The notes below the pieces were generated by a model. The model saw nothing but the letters and a program-made list of their open reading frames with translations. It searched no databases and had not been told where the DNA came from. This document shows, in pieces, positions 1-10,125 of a DNA stretch of 62,668 nt. A program made the translations under genes and the position numbers. The DNA is from Pseudogulbenkiania subflava DSM 22618. Its GTDB lineage: Bacteria; Pseudomonadota; Gammaproteobacteria; Burkholderiales; Chromobacteriaceae. The DNA is taken from contig NZ_FXAG01000013.1 in assembly GCF_900177275.1 (NCBI RefSeq), forward strand, positions 55,175-117,842. Direction: 5' to 3'. Numbering within the stretch: the first letter of the stretch is position 1; every line of letters starts with the position of its first letter.

Positions 1-76
1 TGGAGCGGGAAACGAGGCTCGAACTCGCGACCTCAACCTTGGCAAGGTTGCGCTCTACCAACTGAGCTATTCCCGC
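1..76 (-). tRNA. tRNA-Gly (anticodon GCC)
   Basis: On the minus strand a full cloverleaf can be folded. The acceptor stem GCGGGAA pairs with TTCCCGC, the D arm is GCTC/GAGC, the anticodon stem CAACC/GGTTG holds the loop TTGCCAA (anticodon GCC, + strand 41-43), and the T arm is GCGAG/CTCGT around TTCGAGC. The 3' CCA is encoded (positions 1-3 read as CCA on the minus strand). It lies downstream of uvrC and pgsA in the same orientation, an order also known from E. coli (uvrC-pgsA-glyW), so it may share their transcript. Confidence 0.97.
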
Positions 77-154
77 TTTGTCTTTCACTGTCTCGCTGCA
101 TTGCTGCGTCGAGAGACTGCGAATTATAAGGATTTATCGCCCCCTGTCAACAGC

Positions 155-736
155 TCAGAGGTCGATTTTTTTGCCGGCAAACTCGCGCGCCGCCATGCGC
201 AGATAGTAAACCATTGACCACAAAGTCAAAATCACCGCCAACACCATGAACACGTTGCCCAGCACCAGGGTGCTCAATCCGGGCACGATCGGGCCGGCGT
301 AGAGCAGAAGCAGGATGGCGACCATCTGCGCGGCGGTCTTGAGCTTGCCGATATAGGCCACCGCCACGCTCTTGCGCGTGCCCATCTCGGCCATCCACTC
401 GCGCAGGGCGGAGATGGCGATCTCGCGCCCGATGATGATCATCGCCATCCAGCCTTCGGTGCGCGACAGCTGCACCAGCAGGATCAGCGAGGCGGCGACG
501 ATGAGCTTGTCGGCCACCGGATCGAGGAAGGCACCGAAGGCCGAGGTCTGCCCCAGCTTGCGCGCCAGGTAGCCGTCGAGCCAGTCGGTCACCGCGGCCA
601 GCGCGAAGATGACGGCGCCGGTGATATTGCGCATGTCGGCCAGCAGCAGCGAGTCGGGCAAAAAGAAGATGGCGACGAAGATCGGGATCAGGGCCACCCG
701 GAGCCAGGTCAGGAATATCGGCAGGTTAAACGGCAT
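155..736 (-). CDS. pgsA: CDP-diacylglycerol--glycerol-3-phosphate 3-phosphatidyltransferase
   Basis: Makes phosphatidylglycerophosphate from CDP-diacylglycerol and glycerol-3-phosphate in the inner membrane, the committed step to phosphatidylglycerol and cardiolipin. The 193-residue product carries the CDP-alcohol phosphatidyltransferase motif in full: D-x2-DG-x2-AR-x8-G-x3-D-x3-D, seen as DWLDGYLARK followed by GAFLDPVAD. Several hydrophobic segments fit an integral membrane enzyme. I chose the ATG at 736 (MPFNLPIFLTWLR) because the longer upstream reading overlaps uvrC and looks non-coding. The gene starts 19 bases after the uvrC stop, so the two are probably co-transcribed. Confidence 0.96.
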   Translation of the reverse strand: MPFNLPIFLTWLRVALIPIFVAIFFLPDSLLLADMRNITGAVIFALAAVTDWLDGYLARKLGQTSAFGAFLDPVADKLIVAASLILLVQLSRTEGWMAMIIIGREIAISALREWMAEMGTRKSVAVAYIGKLKTAAQMVAILLLLYAGPIVPGLSTLVLGNVFMVLAVILTLWSMVYYLRMAAREFAGKKIDL

Positions 737-755
737 CGTTCTGGTCTTGTTGTGT

Positions 756-2561
756 TCAGTGCAGGGCGTTGTAGATTTTTTCGGCCAGCGTCTGACTGAT
801 GCCTTCCACTTGGGCGAGGTCGTCGATGCTGGCCGCCATGACCCCGCGCAATCCGCCAAACCGGGTCAGCAGCCGTTGGCGACGCTTGGCTCCCACACCG
901 TTGATTTCTTCCAGCGAGGAGGCGGTGCGCGCCTTGCCGCGCCGGGCCCGGTGGCCGGTGATGGCGAAGCGGTGCGCCTCGTCGCGCACGGTCTGGATCA
1001 GGTGCAGCGCGGGATGGTCGTGCGGCAATTGTAACGTCTTTTCCCGGTACGGGAGGATCAGTGTTTCCAGCCCCGGCTTGCGCTCCTCTCCCTTGGCCAC
1101 GCCGACGATGGGGAGGTTGAGGCCGATGTCGGCGAACACCTCCAGCGCCACGCCGACCTGGCCCTTGCCGCCGTCGATCAGCACCACGTCCGGCAGCTTG
1201 CCGTCGCCTTCGGCCAGCTTGCTGTAGCGGCGCGTCAGCACCTCGCGCATCGCGCCGTAATCGTCGCCGGCCTTGGCGGTGGTGATGTTGTAGCGGCGGT
1301 ATTCGGACGGCTGCATGTCGCCGCGGTCGTACACCACGCACGAGGCGACGGTGGCCTCGCCCAGGGTGTGGCTGATGTCGAAGCACTCCAGCCGCTCCAC
1401 CCCTTCCAGTTCCAGCACCTCGCCCAGCCGGGCCAGGCGCTGGCTCTGCGTGGCGTGGCTGGCGAGCTTCTGCTGGATGGCGAGCTGGGCGTTCTTCTCC
1501 GCCATTTCCAGCCAGACGCGGCGCTCGCCGATGGGATTGCCGACGATGGCCAGGCGGCGCTCGGCCTGCTGCTCGAGGTAGTCGCGCAGCGTGGGCGAGA
1601 CCGTGCCGTTGACGATGATCACCGGCGGCAGCGGCGCCCCCAGATAATGCTGGGCCAGGAAGGCGTCGAGGTTGGCCGAGGCGTCGCTGCCCTCGCTGTT
1701 GAGCGGGAAGAAGCTCTTGTCGCCCAGATGGCGGCCACCGCGCACCATCACCAGGTTGACGCACACCATGCCCTGCTGTTCGGCCACCGCCACCACGTCG
1801 GCGTCATGGCTGACGTTGCTCGACACGAACTGCTTCTCCTGCACCCGTGACAGCGCCTGGATCTGGTCGCGCAGCGCGGCGGCCTGCTCGAACTCCATCG
1901 CCGCCGACGCGGCCAGCATGCGTTCGGTCAGGCTATCGATCAGCTCGTTCTGCTTGCCCTGCAGGAAGGCGACGGCGTTGGCCACGTCGGCGCGGTACGC
2001 CGCCTCGTCGATGTGTTCGACGCACGGCCCCGAGCAGCGCTTGATCTGGTACAGCAGGCAGGGGCGCGAACGGTTGGCGAACACCGCGTCCTCGCAGGTG
2101 CGCAGGCGGAACACCTTCTGCAGGATCTGGATGCTCTCGCGCACCGCGTAGCTGTTGGGATACGGCCCGAAATACTGGTGCGGCTTCTTCGGGTCGCCGC
2201 GGAAGTAGGCCAGCTGCGGGTAGGCATGCGCCGACAGCATCAGGTAGGGATAGGACTTGTCGTCGCGGAACAGGATGTTGTAACGCGGTGACAGCGCCTT
2301 GATCAGGTTGTTTTCCAGGATCAGCGCCTCGGCCTCGGAGCGCGTCACGGTGGTCTCGATGGCGGCGATCTGGCGCACCATGAGCTGGATGCGCGGGCTC
2401 AGGTCGTTTTTCTGGAAATAGGAACTGACGCGCTTCTTCAGGTCGATGGCCTTGCCCACGTAGAGCACTTTGCCGGCGGCATCGAGCATGCGGTAGACGC
2501 CGGGCAGGTTGGGCAGGTGGGTCAGGATGGCTTTGGGGTCGAACGTCGTGCTGCTAGTCAC
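756..2561 (-). CDS. uvrC: excinuclease ABC subunit C
   Basis: Dual-incision nuclease of nucleotide excision repair, recruited by the UvrB-DNA complex in the cytoplasm. The 601-residue length is normal for UvrC. The N-terminus has the GIY-YIG nuclease domain (GVYRMLD...[13 protein letters not shown], about residues 20-48), followed by a central cysteine-containing region ([21 protein letters not shown]) and a UVR helix ([13 protein letters not shown]). The RNase H-like C-terminal nuclease domain shows the [10 protein letters not shown] block, and a helix-hairpin-helix pair ends the protein ([25 protein letters not shown]). It is followed by pgsA and tRNA-Gly. Confidence 0.98.
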   Translation of the reverse strand: MTSSTTFDPKAILTHLPNLPGVYRMLDAAGKVLYVGKAIDLKKRVSSYFQKNDLSPRIQLMVRQIAAIETTVTRSEAEALILENNLIKALSPRYNILFRDDKSYPYLMLSAHAYPQLAYFRGDPKKPHQYFGPYPNSYAVRESIQILQKVFRLRTCEDAVFANRSRPCLLYQIKRCSGPCVEHIDEAAYRADVANAVAFLQGKQNELIDSLTERMLAASAAMEFEQAAALRDQIQALSRVQEKQFVSSNVSHDADVVAVAEQQGMVCVNLVMVRGGRHLGDKSFFPLNSEGSDASANLDAFLAQHYLGAPLPPVIIVNGTVSPTLRDYLEQQAERRLAIVGNPIGERRVWLEMAEKNAQLAIQQKLASHATQSQRLARLGEVLELEGVERLECFDISHTLGEATVASCVVYDRGDMQPSEYRRYNITTAKAGDDYGAMREVLTRRYSKLAEGDGKLPDVVLIDGGKGQVGVALEVFADIGLNLPIVGVAKGEERKPGLETLILPYREKTLQLPHDHPALHLIQTVRDEAHRFAITGHRARRGKARTASSLEEINGVGAKRRQRLLTRFGGLRGVMAASIDDLAQVEGISQTLAEKIYNALH

Positions 2562-2637
2562 TGAAACTCTCGTCTTGGAGCGGGTAAAGACATCGTCCCA
2601 CGGGGATTTCCTACGGTCACCGCCGCGCCGCCAGGCT

Positions 2638-2700
2638 GGTTAGAGAAGCACTGCCGTACATAAAATACGGCGAGCCTCTTTGGACCAGGATGGCGGACGC
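2638..2700. repeat. dispersed hairpin repeat family B, diverged copy
   Basis: Between uvrC and the DUF4124 gene lies a short copy of a repeat seen better at 10008 and 59402: GAGAAGCACTGCCGTAC, a spacer, then TACGGCGAGC. GCCGTA and TACGGC form a 6-bp stem around a 7-base loop. The right-hand part of the element has drifted. Confidence 0.55.
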
Positions 2701-2721
2701 CGCCGCTTCATTCACCCGCAC

Positions 2722-3135
2722 TCACTTGCACCAGGTCGCCACGTCTTGTTCGGACTGGCGGATCATGTCGTTGCGCTGGGCATCGCTGGCCAGCGCGTTG
2801 CTGCCCGGCAGCCGAATGCGGCCGTTGAGTTGCAGGCTGGACAGGTTGCTCTTGGCGCGCAGGCAGTTTTCGGCGCGGATCTTGCGGTTGAGCTCTTCCG
2901 CCTGCCGGGCCAGGTCGGCCTTGTCGTTGCCCTTGTCCACGGCCTTGGCGGCAGGCGCCGACGCCTCGGCCCTGACCGGCGGCGTCACCTTGATGTTCAG
3001 CTGGTTGGCCTTTTGCCCCGGCGGCGGCTGATCGGAATACACGGTGCGCCCGGTGGCGTCCTTCCAGGTGTAGACCTCGGCCCAGGCCGGCAAGGACAGC
3101 AGGATAAAAGCGCACAGCCACCAGCGATGTTTCAT
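2722..3135 (-). CDS. DUF4124 domain-containing periplasmic protein
   Basis: 137-residue exported protein of unknown role. An N-terminal signal peptide (MKHRWWLCAFILLSLPAWA, cleavage likely after AWA) is followed at once by the DUF4124 signature EVYTWKDATGRTVYSDQPPPG, typical of short periplasmic proteins in beta- and gammaproteobacteria. The rest is a charged, probably helical segment with two cysteines (near residues 91 and 136) that could pair in the periplasm. It is divergent from guaB, leaving 144 bases between the two starts. The start was chosen for the signal peptide. Confidence 0.85.
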   Translation of the reverse strand: MKHRWWLCAFILLSLPAWAEVYTWKDATGRTVYSDQPPPGQKANQLNIKVTPPVRAEASAPAAKAVDKGNDKADLARQAEELNRKIRAENCLRAKSNLSSLQLNGRIRLPGSNALASDAQRNDMIRQSEQDVATWCK

Positions 3136-3153
3136 GTCACCCTCCCCCTCTAA

Positions 3154-4743
<1,590 letters not shown>

Positions 4744-4770
4744 GTCGGCAGGCGTTTCCGTTCGGCAAGA

Positions 4771-4798
4771 AACCCGCTTCTCCGGAAGCGGGTTTTTT
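4771..4798 (+). terminator. Rho-independent terminator of guaB
   Basis: AACCCGCTTC pairs with GAAGCGGGTT around a TCCG tetraloop and is followed by a run of T residues, 28 bases after the guaB stop. Confidence 0.93.
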
Positions 4799-4803
4799 CA
4801 TGG

Positions 4804-4817
4804 CTTCGGCCAACCCT
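4804..4817 (-). repeat. DUS-like 14-mer, site 1
   Basis: On the minus strand reads AGGGTTGGCCGAAG. It is intergenic, just after the guaB terminator. One of six copies of a recurrent word in this window (see findings). Confidence 0.6.
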
Positions 4818-4877
4818 GTCGCCGGGGCGGACGATGACGCTACACTATGCCCACGTCTTTGACCGATCGTCTACGCC

Positions 4878-5753
4878 ATGTCCCTGCCCGTCCTCCCGTC
4901 CCGCTCCGAAACCGTGATCCTGCGCCAGCACCGTTACCACGTGCGCCACTGGGGAGCGGACGGCGCGCCGTGCTTGTTCATGCTGCATGGCTGGATGGAT
5001 TCGTCCGCCACCTTTCAGTTCCTGGTCGACGCGCTGGGCGGCGGCTGGCACGTCATCGCGCCGGACTGGCGAGGCTTCGGCGACAGCGAATGGAACCGCG
5101 ACAGCTACTACTTTCCGGACTATCTGGCCGACCTGGATGCGCTGCTGCAGCACTACGCGCCCGACGCCCCGGTGACGCTGATCGGCCACAGCATGGGGGC
5201 GATGATCGCCGGCCTCTACGCCGGGGTGCGGCCGGAGCGGCTGGCGCGGCTGGTCTGCGTCGAGGGCTTCGGGCTGGCGGCGACGCGTCCGGAAGAGGCG
5301 CCCGGCCGCTACGCGCGCTGGCTGCGCGAACAGCACAACACGCTGGGCTACCAGCCGCTCGGCACGCTGGACGAGGTGGCCGCGCGCCTGATCGAGCGCA
5401 ATCCGCGCCTGGATGCCGCCCGCGCCCACTTCCTGGCGGCGGCGCTGACGCAGGAGCGGGACGGCGCGCTCTGCTACCGCGCCGACCCGCGCCACAAGAT
5501 GGTCAATCCGGTGCTGTACCGGCTGGAAGAAGCCAAGGCGTGCTGGCGCCGCATCGTCTGCCCGGTGCTGTGGGTGATCGGCGGCGACATGTGGGACCAC
5601 CCGATGGCCAAGGGGGTGTTCGCCACGCTGGACGAGCGCCGCGCCTGCTTTGCCCGGCTCAGCGAAGTCACCGTCCCCGAGGCCGGGCACATGATCCAGT
5701 GGGAGCAGCCGGAAAAATTGGCCGAAGCCCTGCGCCCGTTCCTGACCGCGTGA
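4878..5753 (+). CDS. alpha/beta-fold hydrolase
   Basis: 291-residue predicted serine hydrolase with a canonical alpha/beta fold. The oxyanion region is LHGWMDSSATFQF, the nucleophile elbow is GHSMGAM (serine near residue 104), and the catalytic histidine lies in EAGHMIQWEQPE near the C-terminus. There is no signal peptide, so it is probably cytoplasmic. The substrate cannot be told from sequence; relatives include esterases and haloalkane dehalogenase-like enzymes. It stands alone between the guaB terminator and the next gene, so context gives no pathway. Confidence 0.88.
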   Translation: MSLPVLPSRSETVILRQHRYHVRHWGADGAPCLFMLHGWMDSSATFQFLVDALGGGWHVIAPDWRGFGDSEWNRDSYYFPDYLADLDALLQHYAPDAPVTLIGHSMGAMIAGLYAGVRPERLARLVCVEGFGLAATRPEEAPGRYARWLREQHNTLGYQPLGTLDEVAARLIERNPRLDAARAHFLAAALTQERDGALCYRADPRHKMVNPVLYRLEEAKACWRRIVCPVLWVIGGDMWDHPMAKGVFATLDERRACFARLSEVTVPEAGHMIQWEQPEKLAEALRPFLTA

Positions 5754-5977
5754 GCACCCCGGTGCCGAGCCGCCGGGATGAGGAGGAGGCACGCTGCCCG
5801 GCCCGGCGGCCGCCCCAGACGGCATCGCCCCAATGCTGCATGGACAGGGAATTTGTCTGCTTTTCACCCAAAAATCATGGCTTTTATGCTGCACCGCAGC
5901 GTCGTTACGCGGTAGAATTTATCCCATAGACCGTTCGCGGCCAGGGCACACGCCGTGGACGGTCCGATAACAAGCAA

Positions 5978-5995
5978 GCCCGGCACAGTCCGGGC
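5978..5995. other. small GC-rich hairpin upstream of the ABC binding protein
   Basis: GCCCGG pairs with CCGGGC around CACAGT, 35 bases before the ATG of the following lipoprotein gene. It has no good T-run, so it is more likely a leader hairpin than a terminator. The rest of 5754-6029 shows no gene. Confidence 0.35.
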
Positions 5996-6029
5996 CTTAT
6001 CGTTTCAAGATCGATCGTTTGGAGATCCC

Positions 6030-7241
6030 ATGACCCTCATCAAGATGAGTTGCATCGCCGTGGCCGTCGCCGGCCTCGCCGCCTGCGGCCAGAAGGCCGA
6101 AACCAGCGCCGACGCCGCCAAACCCGCCCCCGCTGCTGACGAGCTGGTAGTGAAGATCGGCCACGCCGGCCCGATCACCGGCCCGGCCGCCAACTACGGC
6201 AAGGACAGCGAGAACGGCGCGCAGGTTGCCGTGGACGAACTGAACGCCGAAGGCATCTCGCTCGGCGGCAAGAAAGTGAAGTTCGAGCTGGTGTCGGAAG
6301 ACGACCAGGCCGACCCGAAAGCCGCCACCCAGGTCGCCCAGCGCCTGGTGGACGCGCAAGTGGCCGGCGTCATCGGCCACGTCACCTCCGGCGCCACTAT
6401 CCCGGCGTCCAAAATCTACTCCGACGCCGGCATTCCGCAGATCTCGCCGTCGGCCACCTCGCCCAGCTACACCCAGCAGGGCTACAAGACCGCGTTCCGC
6501 GTGATCGCCGACGACGCCGCCCAGGGCCAGGCGCTGGGCGCCTTCGCCGTGAACGAGCTGAAGGCCAAGAAGATCGCCATCATCGACGACCGCACCGCCT
6601 ACGGCCAGGGTCTGGCCGACGAGTTCGAGAAGGCCGCCAAGGCCGGCGGCGCCGAGATCGTCAAGCGCGAGTTCACCAACGACAAGTCCACCGACTTCGC
6701 CGCCATCCTGACCACCCTCAAGGCACTGAAGCCGGAGGTGATCTTCTTCGGCGGCATGGAAGCCCAGTCCGGTCCGCTGACCAAGCAGATGAAGCGCCTT
6801 GGCCTCTCCGCCAAGCTGCTCTCGGGCGACGGCACCCGCACCCCGGATTACCTGAAGCTCGCCGGCGCCGACGCCGAAGGCAACTACGCCTCCACCGCCG
6901 GCCAGCCGAACGACAAGATGCCGGGCTTCACCAGCTTCAGCGAGAAGTACAAGGCCAAGTTCAAGCAGGACGTGGCGGTGTTCTCGCCGTACAGCTACGA
7001 CGCCGTGCGCACCCTGGTGGCGGCGATGCAGAAGGCCGACTCGGCCGAGCCGGCCAAGTACCTGCCGGCGCTGTCCCAGGTGGAATTCGCCGGTGTCACC
7101 GGCCCGGTGAAGTTCGACGCCAAGGGCGACCGTCTCAACCCGACCGTGACCATCTACCAGGTCAAGAATGGCCAATGGGAAGTGGCCAAGGTGCTGGGCG
7201 GTGGTGCAGCTCCGGCTGGCAACGCCTCTGCCGCGCAGTAA
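6030..7241 (+). CDS. branched-chain amino acid ABC transporter substrate-binding lipoprotein
   Basis: 403-residue LivJ/BraC-type periplasmic binding protein that presents amino acids to a Liv-type ABC importer. The N-terminus is a lipoprotein signal with lipobox LAAC (MTLIKMSCIAVAVAGLAAC), so it is predicted to be anchored by lipid. The type I binding-protein body follows: VKIGHAGPITGPAANYGKDSENGA at the ligand cleft, then GVIGHVTSGATIPASKIYSDAGIPQISPSATSP. No permease or ATPase gene is adjacent, so its partners must be encoded elsewhere. The ATG at 6030 has GGAG eight bases upstream. Repeat family A begins right after its stop codon. Confidence 0.93.
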   Translation: MTLIKMSCIAVAVAGLAACGQKAETSADAAKPAPAADELVVKIGHAGPITGPAANYGKDSENGAQVAVDELNAEGISLGGKKVKFELVSEDDQADPKAATQVAQRLVDAQVAGVIGHVTSGATIPASKIYSDAGIPQISPSATSPSYTQQGYKTAFRVIADDAAQGQALGAFAVNELKAKKIAIIDDRTAYGQGLADEFEKAAKAGGAEIVKREFTNDKSTDFAAILTTLKALKPEVIFFGGMEAQSGPLTKQMKRLGLSAKLLSGDGTRTPDYLKLAGADAEGNYASTAGQPNDKMPGFTSFSEKYKAKFKQDVAVFSPYSYDAVRTLVAAMQKADSAEPAKYLPALSQVEFAGVTGPVKFDAKGDRLNPTVTIYQVKNGQWEVAKVLGGGAAPAGNASAAQ

Positions 7242-7244
7242 GCT

Positions 7245-7378
7245 CCCATTAGGCGGCTGCGCCTTCACATCTTGAGCGCCGGCAGTGCGCGGAATCCTCA
7301 TGGACCCCATGTCCATTCCGGTTCCTGTGCGCAGGCGGCACTCAACCTGTATCGGCTCGCTCGCCTACTGAGATAGGC
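7245..7378 (+). repeat. dispersed repeat family A, copy 1
   Basis: About 134 bases beginning CCCATTAGGCGGCT three bases after the preceding stop codon. It contains TTGAGCGCCGGC, AATCCTCATGGAC, a central hairpin ATGGAC/GTCCAT, CATTCCGGTTCCTGTG and GGCTCGCTCGCCTACTG. The same ordered blocks recur in reverse orientation at 20291-20465, and the core recurs at 23433-23520. Confidence 0.8.
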
Positions 7379-7393
7379 TTAACTTGACGTAAC

Positions 7394-7425
7394 AACGGCA
7401 TCCGGGAAAGCGGATGCCGTTTTTG
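7394..7425 (+). terminator. Rho-independent terminator
   Basis: AACGGCATCCG pairs with CGGATGCCGTT around GGAAAG and ends in a T-run on the plus strand. It lies between the converging binding-protein gene (+) and thiQ (-); the T-run favours the plus direction, but the stem could serve both. Confidence 0.85.
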
Positions 7426-7446
7426 TTGGTGGAGAGTGCCGGCGCA

Positions 7447-8400
7447 TCATGCGCCGGCAAAGCGGATCAGCCGGCTGCGGTCGATGCCGAGCCCGATGTC
7501 CTGGCCGGCGCGCAGGCCCTCGGGAAACTGCGCCGCCTCGCGCGCCGACAGCGTCAGCGTGAAGTGCGCCGCCTGTTGCGTCAGCTCGACGCGGATGCCC
7601 TCGCTGAGGCTATCCACCCGCTCCACGCGCGCCGGGGGATGCGCCGGCCCGAGCAGGAAGGCCTGCTCCGGCAGCACGCCGTCATCCAGCACGTTGTGGT
7701 AGCCGATGAACGAGGCCACCCAGGCGTTGCGCGGCGCCGCCAGCAGCTCCTGCGGCCGGCCGCACTGCACCACCCTGCCCTGCTGCAGCACCGCCACGCG
7801 ATCGGCCAGCGCAAACGCCTCGGCACGGTCGTGCGTCACCAGGATCGCCGGGATGCGCGCGGCGGCCAGCCGGCGGCGGAACTCGGCCTGCAGGCTCTGG
7901 CGCAGGTGGGCGTCGAGGCTGGAGAACGGCTCGTCGAGCAGCAGCAGGCGCGGCGACGTCACTAGCGCGCGCGCCAGTGCCACGCGCTGCTGCTCGCCGC
8001 CGGACAGCGTCCACACCCGGCGCGCCTCGTAGCCGGCGAGCCCGAGTTCGGCCAACGCACGCTCGGCCCGGGCGTAGGCCTCGCGCCGGGGCAGGCGCCG
8101 CTCGATCAGGCCGAAGGCGACGTTGTCGCGCACGTCCAGATGCGGGAACAGCGCGAAATCCTGGAACATCAGCGCCACCTGGCGCGCCTCCGGCGCCAGG
8201 GCGGTGAGATCGACCCCGCCGAGCCGTATCTGCCCGGCGTCGGGCCGCTCCAGCCCGGCGATCATCTTCAGCAGCGTGCTCTTGCCGCAGCCGGACGGCC
8301 CGAGCAGCGCCAGCGTTTCGCCGTCGGCGACGTTGAGCGACAGGTGGTCGGCCACCACACGTTGGCCGAAGGCCTTGCACAGGTTGACGAGCTCAAGCAT
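7447..8400 (-). CDS. thiQ: thiamine ABC transporter ATP-binding protein
   Basis: Cytoplasmic ATPase of the thiamine/TPP importer. All ABC motifs are present: Walker A GPSGCGKST, Q-loop MFQDFALFPH, signature LSGGEQQRVALARAL, Walker B LLLLDEPF and the switch histidine in VTHDRAEAF. At 317 residues it is longer than E. coli ThiQ (about 230). The extra C-terminal 80-90 residues resemble a TOBE/OB regulatory domain as in FbpC or PotA-type ATPases. Its start overlaps the end of thiP by 8 bases. The thiamine role rests on the gene order and the TPP riboswitch upstream; by ATPase sequence alone it could be an iron or spermidine ATPase. Confidence 0.85.
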   Translation of the reverse strand: MLELVNLCKAFGQRVVADHLSLNVADGETLALLGPSGCGKSTLLKMIAGLERPDAGQIRLGGVDLTALAPEARQVALMFQDFALFPHLDVRDNVAFGLIERRLPRREAYARAERALAELGLAGYEARRVWTLSGGEQQRVALARALVTSPRLLLLDEPFSSLDAHLRQSLQAEFRRRLAAARIPAILVTHDRAEAFALADRVAVLQQGRVVQCGRPQELLAAPRNAWVASFIGYHNVLDDGVLPEQAFLLGPAHPPARVERVDSLSEGIRVELTQQAAHFTLTLSAREAAQFPEGLRAGQDIGLGIDRSRLIRFAGA

Positions 8401-9937
8401 GGTCGGAATCCCGATCCCGCCGTGCCGGCCATTCGATGATGACGAAGGCGCTCACGGCAAACAGCATCAACACGCTGGACAACACCAGCGCGGCGTCGAG
8501 GCTGGCGGCGCCGGGACGGCCCAGGCGCTGGTAGATCAGCGTGGTGAGCGTGGTCCATTCCGGGCGCGACAGGAACAGCGTGACGGCGAATTCGCCCAGC
8601 GCGGTGGCGGCGGCGAACGCCAGCCCTCGCCGGAACGCCGGCTGCAGCAACGGCCACACCACGCGAGCGAAGGCACGCGGCGCGCTGGCGCCCAGCGTGC
8701 GCGCCGCCTGCGGCCATTGCGGCGGCACGCCGTCCAGCGCTGCCGCCACGCTCTTGGCGACGAAGGGATAGGCCAGCAGGGCATAGGCGCCGAGCAGCAG
8801 CGCCAGGCTGGCGCTCCACCCCGGGTACAGCAGCAACAGGCCGAACGCCACGCACACCGGCGACAGCACGAAGGGCAGGAAGGCGGCGGCACGCAGCCAC
8901 AGCCAGCGTTGCGCCGCCAGCGCGTGCGCCAGCCCCAGCACGGCCGCCGCACCGAGCGCCAGCGCCGAGAAGCGCAGCGTATTGGCCAGCGCTGCCAGCG
9001 TATCGCCCTCGCCCAGCACCGCCCACGCCTCGACCCCGGCCGACAGCGCACGCCCGGCCACCGCCAACAGCGGCGCCGCGGCAAACAGCGCCAGCAAGAC
9101 CAGCGCCCCCGCCAGCAGTGTCCGTTCTGCCAAGGTCGCCGCCGGGCGCGGCGGCAGCGGCTCGACCTTGCCTGGCGTGGCCAGGCGCCGCTCCAGCCAG
9201 GCGTAGCCGAACGCCACCCCGCCACTCAGGCACAACAGCAGCAGCGCCAGGGCGCCGGCGTCGGCCAGGTTGAGCTCGTAGGCCACCAGCGAGTAGATTT
9301 CCACCTCCACCGTGGCGTAACGCTGCCCACCCAACAGCAGCGCCAGGCCGAAGCCGGAGAAACAATACAGGAACACCAGGCACAGCGCCGACGCCAGCCA
9401 CGGCCGGGCCACCGGCCACTCCACGCGCCAGAACGCGCGCCAGGCGGTGCAGCCGAGCGTGCGCGCCGCCGCCAGGCGCGAGGCTGGCACCGTGGCCAGC
9501 GCCTCGCAGGCGGCGCGGATCACCAGCGGCAGGTTGTAGAACAGGTTGCCGTACAACAGCAGCCATGGCGTGTCCTGCAGGTTGAGCCCGGTGACGCCGT
9601 GCGGGCCGAACAGCGCCAGCACGCCGAGCGCGGCCACCAGCGTCGGCATCACGAACGGCAGCAGCAGCAGGCGCAGGATCAGCACCCGCCCCGGAAAGGC
9701 GAAACGCGCCAGCGCCCACGCCAGCGGCAGGCCGATGGCGAGCGCCAGCACGCAGGTGACGGCGGCTTGCGTCAGCGACCAGACCAGACGCCAACGCAGG
9801 TAATCGTCGAAAAACAGATTGGCAGACAGGCCGCCACCGCCCTCGTACAGCAGCCGCGCCAACGGCGCCAGCGCCATCAGGATCAGAAAAGCCAGCGGCA
9901 GCAAGGCCAGGGCCTGGCGGGAAAACACGGCACGCAT
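8393..9937 (-). CDS. thiP: thiamine ABC transporter permease (two fused permease halves)
   Basis: 514-residue inner-membrane permease with about twelve hydrophobic segments and two BPD-transport modules, as in ThiP (E. coli 536 residues). The two EAA-type loops are visible as ACEALATVPASRLAAARTLGCTAW in the first half and ALDGVPPQWPQAARTLGASAPRAF in the second. The ATG at 9937 has a GAGGG upstream and gives an N-terminus starting directly before the first membrane segment; a longer in-frame start exists at 9988 but looks less likely. Its end overlaps the thiQ start. Confidence 0.88.
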   Translation of the reverse strand: MRAVFSRQALALLPLAFLILMALAPLARLLYEGGGGLSANLFFDDYLRWRLVWSLTQAAVTCVLALAIGLPLAWALARFAFPGRVLILRLLLLPFVMPTLVAALGVLALFGPHGVTGLNLQDTPWLLLYGNLFYNLPLVIRAACEALATVPASRLAAARTLGCTAWRAFWRVEWPVARPWLASALCLVFLYCFSGFGLALLLGGQRYATVEVEIYSLVAYELNLADAGALALLLLCLSGGVAFGYAWLERRLATPGKVEPLPPRPAATLAERTLLAGALVLLALFAAAPLLAVAGRALSAGVEAWAVLGEGDTLAALANTLRFSALALGAAAVLGLAHALAAQRWLWLRAAAFLPFVLSPVCVAFGLLLLYPGWSASLALLLGAYALLAYPFVAKSVAAALDGVPPQWPQAARTLGASAPRAFARVVWPLLQPAFRRGLAFAAATALGEFAVTLFLSRPEWTTLTTLIYQRLGRPGAASLDAALVLSSVLMLFAVSAFVIIEWPARRDRDSDHA

Positions 9938-10007
9938 CGCGGCCCTCGACAAAGACAAACGGCAGCCCGGCTGCCGTGTTGGAAACACCTAACGTAAGGC
10001 CCAGGAG

Positions 10008-10100
10008 CTTGTGAAGAAATCGTCGTGAGCAGCCCCAGGCCGGTCCGAGAAGCACAGCCGTACAAGTGGTACGGCGAGCATCACAGGGCCGGGATGGGGG
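10008..10100 (+). repeat. dispersed hairpin repeat family B, copy
   Basis: Intergenic between thiB and thiP. It has the blocks GAAGAAATCGT, GAGC, CAGGCCGGT and GAGAAGCACA, a perfect inverted repeat GCCGTAC-AAGTG-GTACGGC (10057-10075), then GAGCATCACAGGGCCGGGATGG. It is nearly the same as 59402-59492. It sits inside the thiBPQ operon, so it will be transcribed. Confidence 0.8.
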
Positions 10101-10125
10101 TGCGCAGCAGATTTATTCCAAGCTC

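Noticed and set aside
8123-9997. A 624-codon plus-strand frame opposite thiP/thiQ
   Set aside because: Extremely Gln/Arg-rich, antisense to convincing ABC transporter genes.
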